The notes under the pieces were generated by a model, which was not told the origin of the DNA, ran no database searches, and worked only from the letters and a program-made list of their open reading frames with translations. A stretch of DNA of 64,000 bases from Protopterus annectens (Eukaryota; Chordata; Ceratodontiformes; Protopteridae): assembly GCF_019279795.1 (NCBI RefSeq), contig NC_056737.1:41517472-41581471 (forward strand), in the 5' to 3' direction. The position numbers were made by a program, and so were the translations under genes. Below, piece by piece: positions 28,995-41,230 of the stretch (within the stretch, counting starts at the first letter, position 1; the number at the start of each line of letters is the position of its first letter).

Positions 28995-30327
28995 TAGGAA
29001 CCTCTAATGATTAGTAATTGAGCCTCATCTATTGCTAACCTTGGAATATTTAATTCTTCCATAAACATTTCCATTTGTACCTTTCCTTGATCACCATATT
29101 TTTCTGCTTTATACAGACAGTCATAAAATTTCCAAAATGTTTTTAGTACCTCTAAAGGATCTCTTGTTATCTTCCTTGTTATAGGCTCCCTAATCTTGGT
29201 GACAACCCTTTCTACTTTCTGTTACCCAAGTTGTTGTGCTCTGCCATTATTATAAAAAAACAGTTCCTTAACAGCAATTTCTTTAAACTCATGTATTTTA
29301 TCGAGGTAATCTTTTATTTTCTGCTTAGCACTCTGGAATTGCTACTCTTCCCATTTTGTGAGATTGCCCTTATTCTGCAATACTTGAACATTTGTCAGTC
29401 CCTCTAAATAATTTGTGTTGATACTTAACTGCATCTTTCTTTCATTTCCACCCTATTTTTAAACTCCACATTCCCTAGCTATATTTTCAGAAGAAATTTC
29501 TGTCTTCTGTAATAACTCCAGAATATTTCCACTACCCATTCCTTAAATTCATGTCTTTTCAAGAGATAGGTGGGAAAGCACCAGTCTCTCACTTTTATTT
29601 CATTACCCTGCATTTTTATTTTAGTTATTACTGCCAGATGACCTGAAATAGTTACTAGAAACCTATCAAAACTTTCAGTTAAATGCACACTTTCCTGTGA
29701 AATGTAAGTTCTGTCTAGCCTAGCCCATTTTTTGCATCTTGGGGAACAATATGTAAATTCACTCCAAACTCTTAATATTTCATGGCAAATATTTTCATAA
29801 ATTTCTTCAAGAATCTACCCTCCTTTGTTATATTTTCACTTCTGGCCCCTCAGACACATCTTCCCTGCTGCAAATCAAATTCCAGTCCCCACCTATAAGT
29901 AATATTCCTTGCTGAAAGCTTATTATTTCTCCCAGAATTTCCTTAAGCTCCATTATAGCAGTTTTAGGTGGGATATAAATACATGCCAGTGTAATCCTCT
30001 TCCCTTGTCAGCAGCCCATATACTACACACATATGGTACTATGTATCTACCATTTTATTATCTTTTTTTATCCTCTGCTATTACTATTGGAGCTCCTCTT
30101 GCAAGTAATATAAGTACTCCTCTTTTCCTTTGTCCCAGTTAGTCTGCTGAATAACTGTCCTGAAAACCTTTTTTTAATCAAATTCACATGTTCAGTTCTT
30201 TCCAAATGTGTCTCCTGTAGCATAACTATTTGCACTCTACATTTTTTAACATAGTTCACTGTTCTTTCATTTTTATATATATATATGTGAGACCATTAAC
30301 ATTTAAAGATAATATTGAAAGGCTCAT
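28995..30327 (-). pseudogene. L1/Tx1-like ORF2, endonuclease and linker (ORF2 start)
   Basis: The start codon is the minus-strand ATG at 30327-30325, giving MSLSILSLNVNGL, the usual opening of an APE-type endonuclease in L1-group ORF2. Next come VQIVMLQETHLERTEH (about 30195-30245) with the catalytic Glu motif QETH, and later LVTISGHLAVITKIKM (the expected S-D-H appears as SGH) with VRDWCFPTYLLKRHEF. Toward 28995 the linker reads DPLEVLKTFWKFYDCLY and MFMEELNIPRLAIDEAQLL. Many stops are present. No ORF1 was found upstream, so the copy is either 5'-truncated or its ORF1 is lost. Confidence 0.85.
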
Positions 30328-30574
30328 TATGTTAAAAAGTTATTTTTCCATCTTTATGTGCAACAGGCTTTTGTTAAGTGTCTAGTTCCAGCTTTTGTGT
30401 TACATAAATACACTAATGTTTGGCAGGCTGACCTTTTTATACAGGTGTTTCTTGTCATATCCATTTCAGCCTGTCACATCTTACAAAACTTTTTGTTTTA
30501 TTGAAAGACCTCCAACAAAAAACAAATACACCCCCAATATACCCCAAAAATCTATTATGCCAAATATGCATGTT
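30328..30574. other. Region upstream of L1-like ORF2
   Basis: A/T-rich, no ORF with recognisable content. It probably contains the 5' border of the L1-like insertion into the CR1/L2-like relic that starts at about 30575. Confidence 0.45.
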
Positions 30575-31260
30575 AAGCTAATCAGTCTATAGTTCTCTAT
30601 CAAAAGGCCTGGTTTACATTTCAAGATAGGAACCAGAACTTCTTTTTCCAGAATTTTCGAATGAATGCCCTCCTAAGGGATTTCTAAAATAGGTGCGCCA
30701 AACAAGGCATCATCTTTTCAACAATCTCCATTAAAAAGTAACCATTGAGACACCATCAGGTCCCACGGTATAGTTAGATTTTATTTTTCATAGAGCAAGT
30801 TTTACAAAATCTTTGTTAATATTAGGGAAATTCCATCAACTAATATAGGAAGGAAATTTCCCAGATTCCCATAAATAGAAAGGGTAAGTAAACCATCTGT
30901 AAACAAGTCCACTAACTTGTTAGGGTCTGTGATTATTTTTGAATCACCTTTTAGTGCAATACCAAAAAGTTCATCAAGGCTATAATGTCTCAGATGTTTA
31001 AATAAACCTTTATTGTTTTTCTTTAGATTATTTGCTAATATCAGTTCATAGTTAGATCGTACCTTATTTATAACCTTTCAATATTTTTCCTAAATGCATT
31101 ATAGTTGTTCTTATTTAGGGCTGAAGGAGAGTTTTTGCAACGTCTCCAATAAACTTATTTTTTTCTTCTTAACTTAGATAACTTTGAATTCCATTTTTCA
31201 GGAAAGACTGGTTACAGTACATATACACTGAATTTTGTTGTTTGATAACTGCTGCAGTAG
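30575..31260 (-). pseudogene. CR1/L2-like LINE, RT start region
   Basis: Minus-strand frames read NNLKKNNKGLFKHLRHYSLD, then LTKILXNLL-like linker text, an SNYTVGPDGVSMV block (the GPDGI motif), FIRKFWKKK and LLIENYRLISLTCIF (about 30575-30620), which corresponds to the N-Y-R-P-I-S-L-T motif. Several stops. It is upstream-continuous in sense with 31880-32715 on the same strand, the two being separated by about 600 bases of unrelated sequence. Confidence 0.68.
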
Positions 31261-31879
31261 TTTTGTGATACTTTTAAAAGAGTTTTGGTGATATTCTTCT
31301 CTGCCATACAGGCAAGAAGACCCTGTGGGGTTCAGTTCCCTTCAGACTAGAAAGTGGTGTGCATACACACATTACCACAAGATAAATGGGCTTATTCAAC
31401 TGATTACTCTCTTAACACAGTGCAGTCCCTGTAACACTATTATAACTTCCAGCACACCCAGTCAGTCACAGTAAATTACAAGATACTCTATTCCACATGT
31501 GTGATGGCATTGATGAGATTGCTTAATCTGGATATTGATTAGGGACATTTTTAGCAACTGATTTTTAGTGCATAATTTATGGCCAGGCCTTCAGTGTTAC
31601 ATCATCCTTGCAGTCAGCTGTGGATGTATTTTAATGTGTGTGATAATGGAACAGAAACTGCAATCATCTGAATGATATATACAGTCTGCACCCGGGAGAG
31701 AATAGCTAGGAATGTCTGGGCCATGTACTTGTCACCCTCATCCAAAGAATAGTTTATGGTCACAATGTATGATCTCAGGCATACAGAAGAAGACTATGCA
31801 TGTAGGACAACTTCAGAGCATGTGCAATGATATATAACAAATTAGTTGTAATTGTAGCCTTGTCCATAAACCTAGTCCC
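31261..31879. other. Unassigned insertion within LINE relic
   Basis: No ORF of note. The word GCAAGAAGACCCTGTGGGGTTCAGTTCCC (about 31311-31340, given here in words as a GCAAGAAG block plus GGGGTTCAGTTCCC) looks like the B-box end of a tRNA-derived SINE head, so a decayed SINE is possible. Confidence 0.35.
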
Positions 31880-32715
31880 ACCCATGCAAATGAGACACAC
31901 CCATTCCATTGCTATGTACATTCTCACCATTGAACTCTAGGGTTATTCCTCAGGTATTTCTTCAAGTGTTTTATCTGATATTCCATCAAAACCAATAGCC
32001 TTTTTTATCTTAAGATGTACCGATATGAACTGGGAAGGCTTTGTAAATAAATACAGCATAAAGATATATTAAACCTTGCATATTACTTAAAAAAAATCAG
32101 AAACAAATCCTTAAACTTTGTAAAATGCTGGGAAACATTCTCATGGAATGGTTGGCCCTATCTAATGGAGCTGGTGATTTGGGTGGTAATTTATTATGAA
32201 TTGACCTCATATTGAATGTTTACTTGAATTCTCCCTCACAGTGGCACACAGTCTCTCTCATCAGAATAATTTATGTCCTGACCATCTCATCTAAGGAGAG
32301 ATATTTAAGGATGGATGTTTTTGCATTGTATATACCTTTAAATAAAATTTTCTTATTGTGTTTTTTTCTCAATAGCTAATCACTTCTTAAATGTATTTCT
32401 TTTCTTGGTTACCACAGATTTGATAGATTTTGTTAATTTGTTTAGTTTTGCCATGTGAGCCACATTTCCCCTTGGAACCTTAAACAAACAGGAGTAGCAT
32501 CTGCTGTTAGCCACGTTTCTTTGCTGTCATCAAAACAAACAATTTCTTTCTCTGATTCCTAGTAAGCCTTTAATTTTTGTAAAACTTAGTCTTGTGACTC
32601 TGTTTCTCTCTCCACAACCAAACGTCTCCTTTGTGAAATGTTTAACTGCCTCTGTAATAGTGGCCACATTCAGTATAAATCTAGCACTGTCCTTTAGCCT
32701 GAGTAATAGACATTT
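31880..32715 (-). pseudogene. CR1/L2-like LINE, EN-RT linker relic
   Basis: On the minus strand, frames show KQSHKTKFYKN with RLTRNQRKK, then TKKRNTFKK, a SILKYLSLDEMVRT block and a GYWFDGISDKTLEEIPEE block near 31930-31990 resembling the K-x-x-G-x-D-x-I RT entry motif. All heavily mutated. Assignment rests on weak motifs and on sense continuity with the next fragment. Confidence 0.45.
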
Positions 32716-32719
32716 TCTG

Positions 32720-32910
32720 GGTAGCAGACTTGCTCAGAGGTAAGCTCTTTGCCACACGGCCCTAGGGTCTGGGGTTCAGTTCTAACTATCTGTCACAGTT
32801 TGTATGCAGTTTGCTTCTTCTACTCATGTCTACATTGGTTTTCTCTGGCTCTTCCTGTGTCCTATCACAAACATACTGGTTTATTGACTACTGACTCTCT
32901 ACATATATAT
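32720..32910 (+). mobile_element. V-SINE-like element, diverged
   Basis: Head CTTGCTCAGAGGTAAGCTC (A-box-like) and GTCTGGGGTTCAGTTCTAAC (B-box-like), then GTATGCAGTTTGCTTCTTCT, CTACATTGGTTTTCTCTGGC and CCTATCACAAACATAC. These follow the order of the conserved V-SINE body seen in the 28.7-kb copy (GTGGAGTTTGCATG, GGGTTTCCTC, CAAAGACATGC), with many changes. Confidence 0.6.
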
Positions 32911-33905
32911 TGTGTGCCTGTATATGGTGATTAAACAATGAGAGATCAACTCACAAATGATTGATCCTGCACATTGAACAATCAAAACATCAAAACAAAC
33001 AGATCTTAAAAGGAAAACAACCAATTTCTCTTTGTAATCAATTTAACCCTACCACTAACTTCTGACATAATTTGACTGACTAGTGTGGATGTTATGGGAA
33101 GGATTTTCCAAGGTAAATTGTAGGGTTGGGCTTAGGGGTCAAAGCCTATACCTTACTTTAGTAAAAACCCTTCCTGTAAGACTATTAGTATAAAAGACAT
33201 CTGAGACACACAAAATATACACACCAATACACAAACACTACACTACATCTAGCGATTATCTTAGTCCTTACTCTAACCCTAACCCACAAACATTTGCACA
33301 TACATAAAGCATCTGTTTTGTCCATCATATAAACCTCTTTGACCTTTGCATTACCACATAAAATGATTGACATTTCTGCTATGATATCATCCACGATGTC
33401 TGCCCAGAATCTGTACTTCAATAACAAAGTGACAGTTTGCAGACTTTATCTGCCCATAGTTCATCTAAAATTATGTCAAAGCCTCAGATTTGAAGACCAT
33501 ATACTCACTTTCAAAATTTGTTTGAGACCAGAACTCTGAATATTGAAATCACAGTTTCTGTTTGTCATGATATCCCTTACATCTACTAACTTTAAAGATC
33601 ACTATACCTTGAAGGAGGAGAAATACTCAGAGATATAATTCTGGAAACATTTCATTCTATGCTCTTATGTGTTTTTAGGCTATATCCATTAGGTATTGTG
33701 CTCTTCATATATTATGGCCATTCAACACTGTGATCTTGAGATTGTTTTTAGACATGACTGCATCAGGTAATGTGATGGTAAACCTAGATTGACAACAATC
33801 AATTTCTTAAACCTCTCAATGATAGATGAAAAGGTGTAGCACTGCCTGTCTCAGAATTAGTGGAGGACAACCAAATAATGGTGTGAACTGTTAGTTTTTA
33901 TTCCA
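32911..33905. other. No recognisable feature
   Basis: Noncoding by eye. A CCCTAACCC word pair at about 33268-33290 (CTCTAACCCTAACCC) is telomere-like but only two units long. Confidence 0.5.
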
Positions 33906-34535
33906 AGTGTCACCCTATGACACACAACCTTCCAGAAGAACCCTCCTTAGTAAACATTTTGGGTCCTAAAAATTGTCTTAAATTGAATGCTAAAAAGTAT
34001 AACACAATCCTTATTGGTAGACATCCCTTCCCCTCATCATACTATATAGACATCATATCACTACAAAATGAAAATGTAGTCAGGGACCTAGGTACGTGTG
34101 TTGATAGCTCTCTCTCGTTTGACTATCATGTGACAACAACTATCAGGAAATCCTTCTATCTAACTCAGCTATTTGCCATAGGAATATCATGAAGGTAAAG
34201 AGGTAATTACTCTGTCATACTAAACACGTATCAGGCCAATTATGGAATACAATATCCCATTTGAAATGCATCTCACTAAACATTTCAAATAAACCAAAGC
34301 TCCTAACCAAAAAGATCACATGCCTAAAGTCCCTGAGTTACCAAAACAGGATTGCTGCTCTATCCCTTTATCCAGTGTCTTATAAACTTTGGAGGGCAGA
34401 TCTGTGTCTGTCTTACTGCACCACTAGACACCTTCTTGTAATGGACCTCATGTATCTTGAAGTCCGATATCTTCACTGACACTCCACTAGAGCCAGAGAC
34501 CTAAATCTTTGCAAACAGGTAAATAAAGCATGGTG
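33906..34535 (+). pseudogene. CR1/L2-like LINE, RT C-terminus (plus strand)
   Basis: Plus-strand frames show LKLNAKKYNTILIGR, IDIISLQNENVVRDLGTCVD, SSLSFDYHVTTTIRKSFYL, then a RPIMEY-type block (34222-34245) and TCLKSLSYQNRIAALSL. These are the post-palm and C-terminal signatures of CR1/L2-type RTs (N-x-x-K-T, D-L-G-V, L-S-F, R-P-I-x-E-Y, L-s-Y-x-x-R). Frames shift three times. The 3' end abuts the 3' end of an oppositely oriented relative at 34487-34590. Confidence 0.72.
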
Positions 34536-34589
34536 GTGGATGGGGCAGGTTTTATAACACAATGCCTTATAAACCTCAGGAATAATAAT

Positions 34590-35740
34590 CTGCATGTTAA
34601 GCAGTGTGACTCTCTACCTGTCTGTAATGAGTTACTGTGAAACATACACTGGAGACAGCTATTCCAGAAGTAGAACAATCTTTCAATAGAACTAGGTTTG
34701 TATATGAAGTAAACCAATGACAAAGAGAATACTGGCTCCATCCATTAAGGAGTAGAGGGGGAGATAGGGGGGGTGGAGAGCTCTTTAAATAGTGTACATA
34801 GCATACTTTTCTGACTTTGGTGGATATAAGCTGGTTAAAGCTTAAATTGTTTTCTATGAATATCCCTAGATCTTTAATGATGGTGCAATTACTTATGGAC
34901 CACTTGAAATCATAATTTATGCCATTTTTGCCAGACCTCATGATGCAAGATTTAGTGACATTAATGGAAGTGTATGTTATGCCCCATGTATGTAGTTTTT
35001 GTAAACCATCTTGTTGAACTTGTACATCTTTTATTGGAGTAAATGTGCTGCTCATTTTCTGGTTATCAGAATATTTTGTTATCCAGAGCCTATTTCACAC
35101 TACCTTAAATTTGAGATGATTATCCTGAAAAGAAATAGCATCAGCAATGAGCCCTATATGTAGCACCACTGGAAACCCTCATAAAGATAGACACATGCCC
35201 CTCTAATTCTGAGTTGCTGCATCCTATTGTTTAACCGTCATTTTCCCATCAGACTACACATGGATAGATATTAAATGCATTTAATTTGCCAATTATTCCC
35301 TTATGAGAAATCATATTAAATACCTTAACAACATCAGTATAGCCATCATGCACCTTCAGTGCTTTGTGAAGGGCTGCTATGTTCTCTTCAGTGATTGCCA
35401 CAAGATTCATTAACTCTGATAAAATCCATACTATCCCATACCTACGAAAAGCAGGTCATATTTCATTTTGAATAAGTTCCATTAGAGCTCTATATATGAT
35501 TTCACAAAGGGTAGCAGTCAGGCTGATGACTGTAAAATTGCTTTGGTCTGATGCACCCCCCACCCCCTTTCTGAACATGTACCACTACAGTCTGTTTCCA
35601 CGGATCTGGGATAAATCACAAACTAACATCTTGTTTAGATTGACTGACAGTGTGTAGTTAGGATTTCCTTGATTCTATATAGGAAATAACCAGGTATGTT
35701 GCTTGGTTCCATAGAACCTAGCTATCCATTGTTGATTAGA
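34590..35740 (-). pseudogene. CR1/L2-like LINE, RT domain (minus strand)
   Basis: Minus-strand frames from about 35740 down: RPISL-like region with LTATLCEIIYRALMELIQ, then DGYTDVVKVFNMISHKGII (motif A area, the first Asp of DFSKAFD reads as TDVVKVFN), IADAISFQDNHLKFKV, and a 152-codon open stretch (35055-34597) with VQQDGLQKLHTWGITYTSIN, IIKDLGIFIENNLSFNQ. Motif C is lost. The thumb-like part is intact over 450 bases, yet the whole is inactive. Confidence 0.72.
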
Positions 35741-36599
35741 TTAGTTTCAATATTCAGAGAAGACCAGAGATGGTATTTATACTACTAGGGGAAATTTGGA
35801 TAAAACACCAGAGAACTTCCTCTTCTCTGTATAATGATTGTTACTTGGTGTGTATGGGGATGATTTTTGTAGACATATTTCCTGCTTCCTTTCTGGGTGC
35901 AAAGGTGGCTTACAGAAGCAGGGAAACAATAGTCAAACAATGGAAGCTTTAGACAGTGAATACAGAATCAACAATGCAGTTGTTGGTTCATCAAAGAGGC
36001 CTGTGTAGTGCAGGTGTGCAAGGACAGTGAAGATGGTGGTGTCACTGAAAAGGAAAGGGCAGTCAAGTCTTTTCAAGGGCAAGAGACGGAGGTTCAAAGA
36101 AAGGCAGTCATGATTTGGGAGATCTTTTTCAAAACTTCTTTAATGAAGAGGTTTCAACAAAAGATTGTGTTGTTACAACCCTCCAGTCAGGAGGGTTGCG
36201 GGATGAATTACTTATGGATTTGGTTGAACTGAGTGAACTGAAAGTGGTAAAGATATATCATGGGGTGAATTAATGGACAAAATTCAGAATGAAGAGTACC
36301 AACAAAAAGAAGTAGTAGTGGTGAAAGGAAGATTGTACGCAGAGATGGTCAAGGTCGGGTCCGAAAAAAGAAAGAAGATGGAATTACATGTGTAAAGAAA
36401 ATTAAACTAATTACAGTATGAACTGAAAAGAGGGAAAATTCTGTATTGGACAGATATAAGGTATGGGACAAAGTAATTATTCCACTGGGAGTGAAAGCAA
36501 GCAAGGTAAGAACTGTTATAGATACAAGTAAAGAGACATTATGTGATCGACACAATTGTTGTGTCGAGCACCTGTTTCTACCAGTGTACTTTTGCTGTT

Positions 36600-37430
36600 T
36601 GGTTGCTTCTGTCTGATTTCTGGTTCTTTCATTGTTTTGTTGTTAAACATTTTGTGATATTATTTTTGAGACTGGTGAAGTATTGGAAAAATGTTTGGAG
36701 GACTAGGTTAAAAAGAAAAAAATGTATGCCATAGAATCTATATGTATTTAAAGTTTTTCATAGAGAGACAAAGAAAAAGATTAACATACAATTCAGAACT
36801 GAAGTAAATAAAGTCACTTTAAAAGGACATTTATTAAAATTATGTAAGAATGTGTTGGACATGTCAAAAGTGTATGATAATAGAGGTTTAAGGACGGGGT
36901 GTGGGAATGCAATTATGTTTTGAAAATGGTAAATTAAAGCATTTTGCATTTACCAAAGTGTTATAAATGTTGAAGATGATAGAGGTATGGTAAAATATTG
37001 GGGTCAGCCTAAAACATGGTTTTATGTGGAAAAAAATTATCATTTAATTCGTAATTGTGTTAAAAGGAGATGTTTTATATGTGGAAAAATAGGACATGAT
37101 GCAAGGAATTGTGAGTTGAGATGTTATAAATGTAATAAAATTGACTTTTTTTGGGGGGGAGTGAAGAAAATGGAAAAGAGACAGAGGTAGGTACTGTAGA
37201 AATATCAATTGAGCAAGCTCCAAAGAGTGAAGTGGGGCAAAGAGAGATAGAAATAATGGAGACAAAAATAGAAACTACAAATAGAGATCAAGGTATGCAA
37301 CAAGTCAGTAAGCAGGCTAAACTTAATATAGAAAAAATTGAAGAAGAAGAATCTGGGTTAAGCGATAATGATGCTGTGAAATGGAGTATAGTTAAGCAAA
37401 AAATAAATTCTATTGGTAAAAGAGTATAGG
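36600..37430 (+). pseudogene. Tx1/L1-like ORF1 with CCHC zinc knuckles
   Basis: The clearest part (36987-37150) reads GMVKYWGQPKTWFYVE, HLIRNCVKRRCFICGKIG, HDARNCELRCYKCNK. Cys and His spacing gives one full knuckle, C-x2-C-x4-H-x4-C, and the start of a second, C-x2-C. ORF1 proteins of Tx1-type LINEs carry such knuckles and bind the element RNA. A Glu/Lys-rich coiled-coil-like tail follows (37151-37430). Upstream 36600-36980 is a weaker, frameshifted N-terminal region that also exists at 51720-52190, which helps define it. Confidence 0.7.
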
Positions 37431-37509
37431 AGAGGAAAAGGAAAATCATTTAAGGATGCAAAAAAAAAGATAAGAAAAAAAGAAAGGGAAAGGTTGAATA
37501 ATTAAAAGG

Positions 37510-38160
37510 TAGTGTTATTTGTAAAGTCCTAGCACTTAATGTGAATAGTTTTAAGAAGTTGGACAGAAGAATTGGGATTTTGCAGTGTTGTAAGAAGCAA
37601 TATACTGATATCATTATCTCAGAAGAGATTAGATTCCTGTCTCAAATAGAAATATATCAAACAGAAGTGTGGTGGGAAAAAATGTTATCTGGAATTTTGG
37701 GAGGGAAACCTGTTCTGGGATACTTATATAAAGACATGATTAAATTGTTAGATGTTACGCTTGGCATAACAGGTAGAATTACAATTATTGACATAAGATG
37801 GATAGACCATTTTATTAGAATTATTGCAATATATGCATATGTAATAAAAAAGGAAAGAGAAAAATGTTTAGAAATATTATTCAATATGTAGCAGTTAAGA
37901 TGGAGAATATTGTAGTGGGCATTTTAATTACAATTTAAGACAACAGAATAAGAAGGCATATGATGTTAAACTGGTATGGAATAGAATAAAATATGCACAG
38001 GTAAGAATTTGGTGTTTATAAACATGAACTTATAGAAGAGGAGAGAAAAGAACAGAGACAGATTATTTTCTATTGTCAGAAAGTTTACTAACAGTAAAAC
38101 AAGGGGTGCTAATGACGTGATTTTCAGACCATAGGGTAATTTGGATTTCAATAAAAGGAA
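37510..38160 (+). pseudogene. Tx1/L1-like APE-type endonuclease
   Basis: Plus strand from about 37527: KVLALNVNSFKKLDRRIGIL (L-N-x-N opening), YTDIIISEEI (the Glu motif, usually Q-E-T-H, reads S-E-E), TIIDIRWIDHFIRIIAIYAY, and after two frame changes FSDHRVIWISIKG (S-D-H motif, about 38124-38160). These mark the start, middle and end of an APE endonuclease of normal length (about 215 residues). Stops and shifts make it inactive. Confidence 0.75.
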
Positions 38161-38579
38161 CTGCTGAGTGTATAAAAATAGGGAAAGGTTTAAAAAGGGT
38201 GAATGAGGTGAAATGGGATGATATAGGGAAAGAAGATATTATGAAATTATGGCAGGATCATGTAAAGATGAGATCATTTTATAAAGATTGCTCTGAGTGG
38301 TGGTTAAGTTTTAAACAGAAATATAAAAAGAGTTATATAATATGGAAAAAGAGAAAATCTATAAGGAACATTTGAAGTATAAGAAGTTAAGTGATGAGAC
38401 TATTGACTGTTTAGAAAAAAATGAAGATTTATTTATTAAGGAACAGGTTTTTACGAGTTGAATAAGAAAGACTAAAACATTTGTTATATAAACAAAGATA
38501 TTTTTGCAAGGAAAAAAATAAGAAATTGCCATACTTAAGTAAAATAATTAAACAGAATAATAGTGTTATGAGAGAAAGG

Positions 38580-39455
38580 AAATTTTCTGATAAGGACAAT
38601 AATTATTTGGAATAAGAAATAATAATAGATGAATAAGATAAGGTGCTGAAAATAATAGATTTAGACTTGGCGGCAGAACCAGATGGAAAATAATATAGGA
38701 TATATAATAAGATGTCTATAGAGCAAAAAAATGGTTTGTGAAGGTGTTAAATGAATGGTTATAGTTTTTTTTATATAAAGAGTTATGTGGAGGTGTTGTT
38801 AGATTTATATGGAACAAAGGAGAGAAGAGAAAATTACGGAAGTGGAGACCAGTAATATTAAATTACACAGATTATAAACTTTATGAAACTTTTACAAAAA
38901 AGGGTGGAAAAGACTGTGAGTAAAGTTGTAAATGAATTTGTATTTTGTACAAAATGATAAAGGGCTCAATATTTGTTATTAATAATTAGGGAACTAGTAG
39001 AGGATATAGTGAACAGAAATGTTCAGGTGAAAATAATGGTGGAGAATTTAAGTAAAGCTTTTGATTCAATTCATCATTCAGTATTATGGGATATATTTGA
39101 AGCATATAATGTAAACAAAAAAATGTAAAATGTTTGTATTACAGCATATAGGTATAATATAGTGAAGGCAATGGTAAATGGATGGTTAAGTGATATTTAC
39201 ATTTAGAGAGGGGTATCAGACAAGGCTATCCACTGAGTGGTACAGTATTTCTGTTAGTAATGAATGTGATATCTGCATACATGAATGGTGAGATGGAAGA
39301 AATGAGTTATATCTCTAATGAAGGGATAAAAATGCCTGTTTTGTTAACTTATGCAGATGATATTATTATCATTACAAAAGATAGGTTAGGTATGAGAATA
39401 GTGATAAAGTTGTTACAGAAGATTATTCAGGTAATAGGATTGTCATTAAATTTAT
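38580..39455 (+). pseudogene. Tx1/L1-like reverse transcriptase
   Basis: Visible blocks: KWRPVILNYTDYKLYE (about 38840-38885), LIIRELVEDIVNRNVQVKIM, VENLSKAFDSIHHSVLWDIF (motif A, Asp replaced by Glu-Asn; about 39043-39105), RGVRQGYPLSG-type motif B (39210-39240) and motif C LTYADDIIIITKD (YADD at 39350-39361), then IGLSLN where the L2-like LINE interrupts. Several stops lie between blocks, so it is dead. Confidence 0.82.
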
Positions 39456-39560
39456 TTTATTATTTATTTATTTTATTTCAGTTTGATTACCGGGGAAGTC
39501 CACTGGGCCAAGAAGTGCCCATTTTCAGTGGAGGCCCGGGGAGAAAAGCTCCAAGAACAG
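39456..39560 (-). other. L2-like 3' tail
   Basis: On the minus strand, GAGCTTTTCTCCCCGGGCCT and CCACTGAAAAT precede CCGGTAATCAAACTGAAAT and then irregular AAAT repeats. The same words occur at 57984-58075, so this is the family's 3' end. It probably serves as the RT recognition region. Confidence 0.8.
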
Positions 39561-39814
39561 TATAATGCAATATAGGTTACACAATGCAAATAAAGGTTAC
39601 AAAGTAAAAATACATACAATATAGTTTGTAAAAACAAGTAGGGTTAATACCTTTGAGAGTTGCAGAGAACTTGATGGCAGATTTTTTTTTAATCAATATT
39701 TATATGCTTACAGTCACTTAAAGTCTGTTAGTTGTAGGTGTTTTGAGAAATTAGAATAAGTATGAGAGTATAGTGGAGTAGGAGTAGGGGTGCTTAGTTA
39801 AGAGTCCCTATGGA

Positions 39815-41230
39815 ATTTAAGTGGGGTGAAAGCAGGAGCATTTCCATTTGGAGGATAGGTGAAGAAAAAGTTGAGTTTTGAAGGATTCAGTGTTGGGTAT
39901 AGTCCTAAGTGAAGTAGGCAGAGAGTTCCATTTTTTACCTAGTGAGAAGGAGAGTAAAAGCTGGCCAGCAGGTCATTTTGGTTTACTAATGGAGATTAGG
40001 TTTTGGTTTTTGGATCTCAGTGATCTGTTAGGGATGTATGGAGGAAGGATGTCCTTTAAGGCTGGGCATTTATTAGGGGAGAATATTAGTTTGTGAGCGG
40101 TGGTTAGTTGTAGATAGTCTAGGTGATTAGGGAGTTCTAGCCAGTTCAGAGAATGAAGGCTGTGGCAGTGGTGAGTTGATGTTTTGGATTTGGTGGCAAA
40201 TTTAGAGATCTTATTATAGCAAGCTTCAAGCTTAGAGGTGTTGGTAGCAGACAAGTTGGTTAGGAGAGGGGCTCCGTATAGAAGGGAAGGTAGGAGGAAG
40301 GATGTTTCCAGGGTATGCCTAGTGGAATTTGAAAGGAAGTGGTTGTTCCTATATAGCATACCTAGCTTTTGGTGGGTTTTCTTAATGTTATGTTGTATGT
40401 GAAGATCAAATTTGAGGTGTTCGTCTATGGTGATGCCAAGGAGTTTTGCAGAGGGGACCACTTCAATGGCAGTGTTAGTTTGGCTAAGAACATTGAAAGT
40501 GTTTTTGTCCAGAGAGGAAACTTTGGAGGGGAGAAAAATTAGTATTTTGGATTTATTGGAGTTAAGAGAAAGGTGGTTTTGGTGCATCCAGTTCTCTGTG
40601 GTGGTAAAGGCTAATTGGGTTTTGGTCTGGAGTTCAGGAAGATTTGGGGCAGAGCAGACCAAGGTAGAGTCATCTGCGTATTGAATGACTGTGGTGTCAG
40701 GGATAAAGGTGTGAAGGTTGTTTATGAAGATGTTGAAAAGCATGGGTCCAAGGATGGATCCCTGAGGAACGCCAGTAGATGTTGGCAAAAGGGATGAGAA
40801 TGAGTTCTTCCATTTGACTGCTTGAGATCTATCAGATAGGTAACTGGAGAACCAGGAAAGAGTGTTTGGGGAGAGTTTGAGATTAGCCAGATGATGAAGA
40901 AGGTGTGTGTGGGAGATGGTGTCAAAAGCTTTTGAAAGGTCTAGCAGTACTGTGGATACAATGAGTCCAGAGTCTCGAGCTTGATTGATAGTTTCTAAGA
41001 AGGATAGTAATGCAGTTATGGTACTGTGGTCGGGACGGAAGCCATGCTGGGTGGGTGTTAGGAGGTGATTTTGAATGAGATAGGGTAAGAATTGGTGGTG
41101 GACACATTTTTCTAGAATTTTAGATATTGGAGAGAGCAGGGCGATAGGGCGGAAGTTAGAAATAGAGGTGTGTTTGCCTCCTTTGTGAAGAGGTAGGATG
41201 TAGGCTGAACGCCAAAGTTTGGGTACGTAT
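39815..41230 (-). pseudogene. L2-like LINE reverse transcriptase and C-terminus
   Basis: From 41230 on the minus strand: RPIALLSPISKILEKCVHH, HGFRPDHSTITALLSFLE, motif A STVLLDLSKAFDTISH (about 40935-40985), then STGVPQGSILGPMLFNIFIN (motif B, about 40700-40780), motif C VIQYADDSTLV (about 40665-40690), NHLSLNSNKSKILIF, KLLGITIDEHLKF, and LPSLLYGAPLLTNLS. A 271-codon open frame ends at 39973 by a stop; one base shift later GKKWNSLPTSLRTIPNTESF continues the C-terminal W-N-S-L-P signature to about 39815. All RT metal ligands are kept; only late frameshifts spoil it, so this copy is fairly young. Confidence 0.9.

Noticed and set aside
33260-33295. Interstitial telomeric repeat
   Set aside because: Only about two CCCTAA-type units are present.
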